From UBA6522 sp963664945 (GTDB taxonomy: Bacteria; Pseudomonadota; Gammaproteobacteria; Steroidobacterales; Rariloculaceae): DNA of 64,000 bases. The notes under the pieces were generated by a model. That model made no database searches. It saw nothing but the letters and a program-made list of their open reading frames with translations, and was not told where the DNA came from. Of the stretch, positions 63,601 through 64,000 are shown piece after piece. Location of the stretch: the NCBI GenBank assembly GCA_963664945.1, contig OY761822.1, positions 1,860,001 through 1,924,000 of the forward strand, in the 5' to 3' direction. Both the position numbers and the translations under genes were made by a program. The stretch's first letter is position 1. Every line of letters starts with the position of its first letter.

Positions 63601-64000
63601 CGCTTCGGCGACGTTCACCATCCGCCTGTCCACCGCGCGCTCCACCGCCACGACGGTCACGGCGACGACCTCCACCGAAGCCACCGACACCGCCACGGCG
63701 CCCGCCGACTACACCCACAAGACCCAGGCGCTGACCATCGCCGCCGGCAGCACCTCCACCACCTTCACCGTCGCCCTCATCGACGATTCACTCAACGAGC
63801 TCGCCGAGACCTTCACCGTCACCCTAAGCGACGCCTCGGTGACGATATCCGACCCCACCGCCACCGGCACCATCGCCGGCAGCGGCAGCACCCTCATCAG
63901 CATCGCCAACGCCACCGCCGTGGAAGGCAGCGACCTCAGCTTCGCCGTGACCCGCTCCGGCGACACCGCCGGCGCCTCCTCGTTCACCTGGACCACCGGC
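39668..64000 (+). CDS. Giant secreted Calx-beta repeat protein, 3' end outside window
   Basis: One forward frame of at least 8,111 codons runs from the ATG at 39,668 to the last base, with no stop seen. A signal peptide is likely: a basic N-region (RRLEGRRSS), a hydrophobic core (WSAALLSLAMLAGL) and a cleavage site near AEA-Q. Domains of ~115-125 residues follow, with the Calx-beta pattern: EG...FTV, GTATAG.DYT, GSVTIAKG, ILDETDETVIVTLGNP, TGTITDDD. Others carry the related NW...TVTVTGVNDDAD form. Dozens of such domains (about 60 by length) are present. It is very rich in D, T, A and G; the only Cys noticed lie in the first ~550 residues (DCRTACEE, GCSSSGEAVICT). It is probably a Ca2+-binding surface or released adhesin. 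The start lacks a strong Shine-Dalgarno, and secretion signals may lie downstream. Confidence 0.85.
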   Translation, partial: MQLRDRSATRRLEGRRSSWSAALLSLAMLAGLEAEAQNPPAPFAVAYPPNNPIGRADEGEAIEFTVSRVGDTSQSLTLNVRLEGYDDLTGRFNPTDDNDFDSAKTTSSLMFSADSEDSQTITVQTKRDTTYESNERFKLVVSGNYGGVDFEEKFEGRLSERDRPEVEITYTDPFRIMEGDKGTLTFTLKVDGKTRPVPHNVYVDYGVMSRHRTSTETPGDGGAKMADHIMRRGTLTIPANTGTVTLDVPTVEDSVPEPDEQFEIRFFDLRNVQNPQTQRLSPTYNTIFKFTSDSDCRTACEETVVVTIADDDTPQPGQRLIYLHGTVDGEVPGTRVRLDEGESAEVTVTLVGEAPAADVSIPFKLTEYPAGEATSSDYTVPSSVTIKGGQKSGSVTLQITDDSSDERYRELLAIEIDDNAASWPGGYTKGDRSRFEVVMFDNDKTPASLRSLSPDPAALTEAAGARTATFQIHIARRPKGDASGTAPFDGEASGEGGAQIALGYAGKASRGSDYSSRNEITIHQASGSTGLLEGCSSSGEAVICTVTLTVNDDNLYEGGSGTTEDVKIDLDAGGSRFNDGIARVSGYSGLSLSIEDNDLQPMFSIANASGSEAGDLTFTVTRSGARGNDVSVTAATGSHGGAANPATAGADYTARTGSLRFRANDIQETFRVAVTDDNIDEPDETFAVTLSRPVDNEKLPAPAIAADGGTAVGTIEDDDAAPAALTLTVDADTGAEGDQTSIAEDGGAKTVQVTATFADSRFSEAKTVTVQVGKTDDTATEGTDYTAVADQTITIPANADSASVTFTLTPTNDTLDEEDETLSLSGAVTGESGVTVTGATVTITDDDAATSKVSVADAADVAEGNDPDPTKTTDMTFAVSIAPASGRAVTVPYTLTGTATAGADYTGTASGSVTIAKGAASGTITVPIRGDILDETDETVIVTLGNPDHADIDSAQNAGTATGTIKDNDDAVAGVTLSVSPTSVGEGDENATEITVTATVTGASRYAAEKTITVAVGAGTDTATEGTDYGTVGAVTITLPPGATSADATFDLTPTDDGLDEDDEEISVTGAVTGETTTVTGATLTITDDDETTSVVSVANATNVTEGNDTTKTTDMTFAVSMAPVSGRLVTVPYTLTGTATAGDDYTGTASGSVTLAKGETSATITVPIRGDTLDETNETVIVTLGNPTNADISTAQDAGTATGIITDDDDAVAGVTLSVNPDTVGEDDAATTAITVTATVTGASRYAAAKTVNVTVGAGTDSATEGTDYDAVGAVTITLPLGATSAEASFDLTPTDDELDEDDEKISVTGTVAGEPTTVTASEVTITDDDETTSVVSVANATEVTEGNDTTKTADMTFAVSMAPVSGRLVTVPYTLTGTATAGDDYTGTASGSVTLAKGAASATITVPVRGDILDETDETVIVTLGAPTNADISSAQNAGTATGEITDDDDAVAGVTLSVSPTSVGEGDENATEIAVTATVTGASRYAAAKTVTVTVGDDDDDATEGTDYTAVADKTITLPLGATSADVTFDLEPIEDTLDEVNEQISVTGAVGGEPTAVTGATLTITDNDDAASVVRIANAAAVTEGNAGATADMTFTVSMTPASGRAVTVPFTLSGTATEGGDDYVTPDPLSVTIPRGDTSVDLVIAVKGDINDEPNETVTVTLGDPDHAALHATQKAGTGAINDDDDAVAGVTLSVSPTSVAESATATEITVTATVTGTTRFGAQKTVTVTVGADADTAEEGTDYGNVGAVTITLPEGADSAEASFDLTPTDDGLDEDDEEISVTGAVTGETTAVTGTAVTITDDDAATSKVSVADAADVAEGNDPDPTKTTDMTFAVSIAPASGRAVTVPYTLTGTATAGADYTGTASGSVTIAKGAASGTITVPIRGDILDETDETVIVTLGNPDHADIDSAQNAGTATGTIKDNDDAVAGVTLSVSPTSVGEGDENATEITVTATVTGASRYAAEKTITVAVGAGTDTATEGTDYGTVGAVTITLPPGATSADATFDLTPTDDGLDEDDEEISVTGAVTGETTTVTGATLTITDDDETTSVVSVANATNVTEGNDTTKTTDMTFAVSMAPVSGRLVTVPYTLTGTATAGDDYTGTASGSVTLAKGETSATITVPIRGDTLDETNETVIVTLGNPTNADISTAQDAGTATGIITDDDDAVAGVTLSVNPDTVGEDDAATTAITVTATVTGASRYAAAKTVNVTVGAGTDSATEGTDYDAVGAVTITLPLGATSAEASFDLTPTDDELDEDDEKISVTGTVAGEPTTVTASEVTITDDDETTSVVSVANATEVTEGNDTTKTADMTFAVSMAPVSGRLVTVPYTLTGTATAGDDYTGTASGSVTLAKGAASATITVPVRGDILDETDETVIVTLGAPTNADISSAQNAGTATGEITDDDDAVAGVTLSVSPTSVGEGDENATEIAVTATVTGASRYAAAKTVTVTVGDDDDDATEGTDYTAVADKTITLPLGATSADVTFDLEPIEDTLDEVNEQISVTGAVGGEPTAVTGATLTITDNDDAASVVRIANAAAVTEGNAGATADMTFTVSMTPASGRAVTVPFTLSGTATEGGDDYVTPDPLSVTIPRGDTSVDLVIAVKGDINDEPNETVTVTLGDPDHAALHATQKAGTGAINDDDDAVAGVTLSVSPTSVAESATATEITVTATVTGTTRFGAQKTVTVTVGADADTAEEGTDYGNVGAVTITLPEGADSAEASFDLTPTDDGLDEDDEEISVTGAVTGETTAVTGTAVTITDDDAATSKVSVADAADVAEGNDPDPTKTTDMTFAVSIAPASGRAVTVPYTLTGTATAGADYTGTASGSVTIAKGAASGTITVPIRGDILDETDETVIVTLGNPDHADIDSAQNAGTATGTIKDNDDAVAGVTLSVSPTSVGEGDENATEITVTATVTGASRYAAEKTITVAVGAGTDTATEGTDYGTVGAVTITLPPGATSADATFDLTPTDDGLDEDDEEISVTGAVTGETTTVTGATLTITDDDETTSVVSVANATNVTEGNDTTKTTDMTFAVSMAPVSGRLVTVPYTLTGTATAGDDYTGTASGSVTLAKGETSATITVPIRGDTLDETNETVIVTLGNPTNADISTAQDAGTATGIITDDDDAVAGVTLSVNPDTVGEDDAATTAITVTATVTGASRYAAAKTVNVTVGAGTDSATEGTDYDAVGAVTITLPLGATSAEASFDLTPTDDELDEDDEKISVTGTVAGEPTTVTASEVTITDDDETTSVVSVANATEVTEGNDTTKTADMTFAVSMAPVSGRLVTVPYTLTGTATAGDDYTGTASGSVTLAKGAASATITVPVRGDILDETDETVIVTLGAPTNADISSAQNAGTATGEITDDDDAVAGVTLSVSPTSVGEGDENATEIAVTATVTGASRYAAAKTVTVTVGDDDDDATEGTDYTAVADKTITLPLGATSADVTFDLEPIEDTLDEVNEQISVTGAVGGEPTAVTGATLTITDNDDAASVVRIANAAAVTEGNAGATADMTFTVSMTPASGRAVTVPFTLSGTATEGGDDYVTPDPLSVTIPRGDTSVDLVIAVKGDINDEPNETVTVTLGDPDHAALHATQKAGTGAINDDDDAVAGVTLSVSPTSVAESATATEITVTATVTGTTRFGAQKTVTVTVGADADTAEEGTDYGNVGAVTITLPEGADSAEASFDLTPTDDGLDEDDEEISVTGAVTGETTAVTGTAVTITDDDAATSKVSVADAADVAEGNDPDPTKTTDMTFAVSIAPASGRAVTVPYTLTGTATAGADYTGTASGSVTIAKGAASGTITVPIRGDILDETDETVIVTLGNPDHADIDSAQNAGTATGTIKDNDDAVAGVTLSVSPTSVGEGDENATEITVTATVTGASRYAAEKTITVAVGAGTDTATEGTDYGTVGAVTITLPPGATSADATFDLTPTDDGLDEDDEEISVTGAVTGETTTVTASEVTITDDDDTPTVSVGNATAVTEGDNPGTTVNMTFTVTLSAVGGRTVTVPYTLTGTATAPDDYTVPNPRSVEIAAGANSANIVIPVKGDTLDETNETVIVTLDSPTNATISTAQGAGTGEGEITDDDDPPVLSIDSPSVTEGDSGDQTAATLTFTVSLDAASGKTVTVAYADTDTGTATSDTDYAAITAGTLSFAPGQTEKTVAVTVTGDELDESNETVILRLSSPTNATLTGGVTTLDGTGTLTDDDTAALSIDDVTVAEGATATFTIGLSTRSATDVTVTATTAPGTATAPADYAHKTQDLTIAAGSTSTTFTVSVATDDIGELDETFTVTLSDASTTISDGTGIGTIAGSGDTLIGIADATAVEGGELSFALTRSGDLSAASSVTWTTGDDTADGATKATADADYTAVTQARTVTFSANEATKTLTVASLADTLIDGTETFRVNLASPTGAVLMSPFATGTITEGTTGYAIADADATEGTAITFTITRNGLTTGATSVKWVTGDDPTEGADKATAGTDYTAVTTAATVSFLANETTKDITVTTAADTTDEPDETFRVNLSDPGAGGTLIRGTATGTIEDNDDAPTVAVGDATAVDEGDVPGTATDMTFPVTLSAVSGKTVTVAYTLSGTADADDDYTEPDPLSVEIAAGQASADIVIPIKGDTLDEPDETVVVTLGTLTNATLSAAQGAGTGTGIIEDDDATPTVTLTLDPATIDESGDDNESTVTASLSGASSETVTLTVAASGTTGTRTLSDNTTLTITAGATASTGAVTITAVDNDIDAAANATVAVSAAASGGGVANPANATLTITDDDTRGVIIKGSPVTVRESDDTDTTSVREDQGTYTIELATEPTGGTVTVEIESADATAATVSPASYDFTAANWSDPRTVTVTGVNDDADNPANKRTVSITHTVDAAGTDYENLTAGATTVEVTDDDGPPSGIALSVSQATVAENAGDTVVRVTATLGAGSKFGADTKVRVTVGKSTDSAASGTDYEAVAAFDVTIAKDAASGGADFTLKPTDDDLDENNETISIDGALTDFTVTSTSITITDNDTRGVTVTPPTLPALAEVDDAGTDDATENRGVYEVVLTSRPTGTVTVNVASSDTNIATVSASSLTFAPGVWNTAQEVTVTAVPDNYDNAGDKRDTTITNTVSATGTDYASETASSVTVEVTDDDAAPAIALSAAPASVAESASATSVTVTATLSGTTRFAAEQKVRVTVGDADDDATSGTDYAPVTAFDVTLAKDAASGSASFSLAPTQDTTDEGAGEALTVSGVLAGVTVSDTSVTITDDDATPGGISLSVSPTTVAEDKGAAETFTVTASVTGGTEFGEDKTVAIAVGGGTATAGTDYGTVSGFNITIPAGDMSTDGDFDLTPTNDTLDEDNETVNVTGTVANVTVTDTSLTLTDDDDPPVISISAASVTEGDSTDDTAATLTFTVSLDAASGKTVTVAYADAGTGTATSDTDYAAITAGTLSFAPGQTEKTVAVTVTGDELDESNETVILRLSSPTNATLTGGVTTLDGTGTLTDDDTAALSIDDVTVAEGATATFTIGLSTRSATDVTVTATTAPGTATAPADYAHKTQDLTIAAGSTSTTFTVSVATDDIGELDETFTVTLSDASTTISDGTGIGTIAGSGDTLIGIADATAVEGGELSFALTRSGDLSAASSVTWTTGDDTADGATKATADADYTAVTQARTVTFSANEATKTLTVASLADTLIDGTETFRVNLASPTGAVLMSPFATGTITEGTTGYAIADADATEGTAITFTITRNGLTTGATSVKWVTGDDPTEGADKATAGTDYTAVTTAATVSFLANETTKDITVTTAADTTDEPDETFRVNLSDPGAGGTLIRGTATGTIEDNDDAPTVAVGDATAVDEGDVPGTATDMTFPVTLSAVSGKTVTVAYTLSGTADADDDYTEPDPLSVEIAAGQASADIVIPIKGDTLDEPDETVVVTLGTLTNATLSAAQGAGTGTGIIEDDDATPTVTLTLDPATIDESGDDNESTVTASLSGASSETVTLTVAASGTTGTRTLSDNTTLTITAGATASTGAVTITAVDNDIDAAANATVAVSAAASGGGVANPANATLTITDDDTRGVIIKGSPVTVRESDDTDTTSVREDQGTYTIELATEPTGGTVTVEIESADATAATVSPASYDFTAANWSDPRTVTVTGVNDDADNPANKRTVSITHTVDAAGTDYENLTAGATTVEVTDDDGPPSGIALSVSQATVAENAGDTVVRVTATLGAGSKFGADTKVRVTVGKSTDSAASGTDYEAVAAFDVTIAKDAASGGADFTLKPTDDDLDENNETISIDGALTDFTVTSTSITITDNDTRGVTVTPPTLPALAEVDDAGTDDATENRGVYEVVLTSRPTGTVTVNVASSDTNIATVSASSLTFAPGVWNTAQEVTVTAVPDNYDNAGDKRDTTITNTVSATGTDYASETASSVTVEVTDDDAAPAIALSAAPASVAESASATSVTVTATLSGTTRFAAEQKVRVTVGDADDDATSGTDYAPVTAFDVTLAKDAASGSASFSLAPTQDTTDEGAGEALTVSGVLAGVTVSDTSVTITDDDATPGGISLSVSPTTVAEDKGAAETFTVTASVTGGTEFGEDKTVAIAVGGGTATAGTDYGTVSGFNITIPAGDMSTDGDFDLTPTNDTLDEDNETVNVTGTVANVTVTDTSLTLTDDDDPPVISISAASVTEGDSTDDTAATLTFTVSLDAASGKTVTVAYADAGTGTAASATDYTAITAGTLSFAAGETEKTVDVTITGDDTDEANETVILRLSSPTNATLAGGVTTLDGAGTITDDDEATLSIDDATAAEGASATFTIRLSTARSTATTVTATTSTEATDTATAPADYTHKTQALTIAAGSTSTTFTVALIDDSLNELAETFTVTLSDASVTISDPTATGTIAGSGSTLISIANATAVEGSDLSFAVTRSGDTAGASSFTWTTGDDTANGATKATADSDYTEVDTAQTVSFAATETTKTITVTSTADDLIESAETFRVNLDSPTGAVLASNFATGTITEGTTGYRINDANADEGETITFTITREGLTTAASTVKWNTADDTTPGADKATADTDYTAVDTAQTVSFAIGETSKDITVDTDEDTTDEPDETFRVVLSDPSVGVLTDAFAIGTINDDDAPTLSIANASANEGNDITFTVSLTSAHDADVEVTATTSLETTDSATAADDYTHKAQDLTIAQGATSASFTVSTAEDAIDEDAGETFTVTLTDASPAAVTIADATATGTITDDDERGVTISETSVTVRESDDGDTTPAREDQATYTVVLDSEPEGGTVTINLASEDEAIATVSPASIDFTAGNWNNAVTVTVTGVNDDADNTANKRTTAITHTVDAEDTDYEDEEADDVEVEVADDDGTPTATLTLTPTRIDESGASNETTVTANLSNPSGAAVTFTVAAAAVAPAANSAFTLSNNTTLTIAKGATTSTGEVTITAVDNAVDAADAAVTVSATAAGGGVANPADATLTITDNDGRGVTVTPPTLPALAEVDDAGTDDATENRGVYEVVLTSRPTGTVTVNVASSDTNIATVSASSLTFAPGVWNTAQEVTVTAVPDNYDNAGDKRDTTITNTVSATGTDYASETASSVTVEVTDDDAAPAIALSAAPASVAESASATSVTVTATLSGTTRFAAEQKVRVTVGDADDDATSGTDYAPVTAFDVTLAKDAASGSASFSLAPTQDTTDEGAGEALTVSGVLAGVTVSDTSVTITDDDATPGGISLSVSPTTVAEDKGAAETFTVTASVTGGTEFGEDKTVAIAVGGGTATAGTDYGTVSGFNITIPAGDMSTDGDFDLTPTNDTLDEDNETVNVTGTVANVTVTDTSLTLTDDDDPPVISISAASVTEGDSTDDTAATLTFTVSLDAASGKTVTVAYADAGTGTAASATDYTAITAGTLSFAAGETEKTVDVTITGDDTDEANETVILRLSSPTNATLAGGVTTLDGAGTITDDDEATLSIDDATAAEGASATFTIRLSTARSTATTVTATTSTEATDTATAPADYTHKTQALTIAAGSTSTTFTVALIDDSLNELAETFTVTLSDASVTISDPTATGTIAGSGSTLISIANATAVEGSDLSFAVTRSGDTAGASSFTWTTG
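42186..51575 (+). repeat. Macro-repeat A: 3.25 tandem copies of 2,889 bp in the giant gene
   Basis: Copies begin at 42,186, 45,075, 47,964 and 50,853 (the last only 723 bp). The period is 2,889 bp (963 codons), containing four sub-units of ~723 bp, each a pair of Calx-beta-type domains. All stretches I compared between copies were identical, including synonymous positions. The fourth copy leaves the pattern at 51,576 inside a sequence that also occurs at an internal sub-unit boundary, consistent with homologous exchange. Confidence 0.88.
52109..59836 (+). repeat. Macro-repeat B: two tandem copies of 3,864 bp in the giant gene
   Basis: Copy 1 is 52,109-55,972 and copy 2 is 55,973-59,836. The period is 3,864 bp (1,288 codons) and the copies are identical in every stretch compared. 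The unit mixes Calx-beta domains with NW...TVTVTGV-type domains and differs from macro-repeat A. Confidence 0.87.
59837..64000 (+). repeat. Macro-repeat C: 3,507-bp unit, second copy runs off the window
   Basis: Copy 1 is 59,837-63,343 and copy 2 begins at 63,344. The first ~2,290 bp of the unit is a diverged version of the corresponding part of B. The last ~1,218 bp (62,126-63,343) is identical to 58,619-59,836 and 54,755-55,972. The array continues beyond the window, so the protein has further domains. Confidence 0.82.

Noticed and set aside
42186..64000. Regular repeats resembling a CRISPR array
   Set aside because: Repeats are kilobase-scale and coding, with 120-residue domain periodicity. 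There are no short repeats with unique 30-40 bp spacers and no cas genes.

Overview
The window is bacterial DNA with very high GC content, no RNA polymerase or ribosomal genes and no rRNA or tRNA that I could recognise. The type VI sheath genes (tssB/tssC), the ISAs1-, IS91-, IS66- and ISNCY-type transposases, a bacterial group II intron reverse transcriptase and the antitoxin families point to a Gram-negative proteobacterium with a large mobilome, plausibly host-associated. The genus cannot be named from sequence alone.

Layout. 1-1.2 kb: 3' part of a group II intron (reverse transcriptase/maturase and domain V). 1.8-7.6 kb: a 2,128-bp ISAs1-like element whose transposase carries an N-terminal DUF4338 (DruA-like) domain. 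It is split by a nested 3.6-kb Mu/Tn7-like transposon with four overlapping genes, and both insertions still have their target duplications (10 bp and 5 bp). 7.7-8.3 kb: a DUF433/DUF5615 toxin-antitoxin pair. 9.0-19.0 kb: a membrane protein, then an apparent operon of a small protein, its paralogue, a DyP-type heme peroxidase and a cytochrome P450. The first operon gene is cut by two tandem copies of the same ISAs1-like element. 19-29.5 kb: a mosaic of fragments (transposases, tyrosine integrase, IS66, IS91, a higB relic) mixed with intact small genes: HigA, a PIN toxin with an XRE/metallopeptidase partner, an OmpA-like membrane protein, and three copies of a cassette encoding membrane-anchored coiled-coil proteins of variable length. 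29.5-33.4 kb: tssB, tssC, a pentapeptide-repeat protein and a divergent IS607-like serine recombinase. 33.4-39.0 kb: a fourth ISAs1-like copy, an ISNCY-type element and another DDE transposase. 39.7 kb to the end: one unbroken forward reading frame of at least 8,111 codons with a signal peptide and Calx-beta-type repeats throughout, containing perfect-looking macro-repeats of 2,889, 3,864 and 3,507 bp.

How the genes relate. The functional content consists of (i) a heme-oxidation cluster (DyP plus an unusual P450 without the normal acid-alcohol pair in helix I), currently broken by IS insertion; (ii) toxin-antitoxin modules, some decayed; (iii) orphan contractile sheath genes; and (iv) a giant secreted Ca2+-binding-type repeat protein. 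The rest is mobile DNA. Because several repeats are long and apparently identical, copy number in the tandem IS pair and in the giant gene depends on correct assembly.
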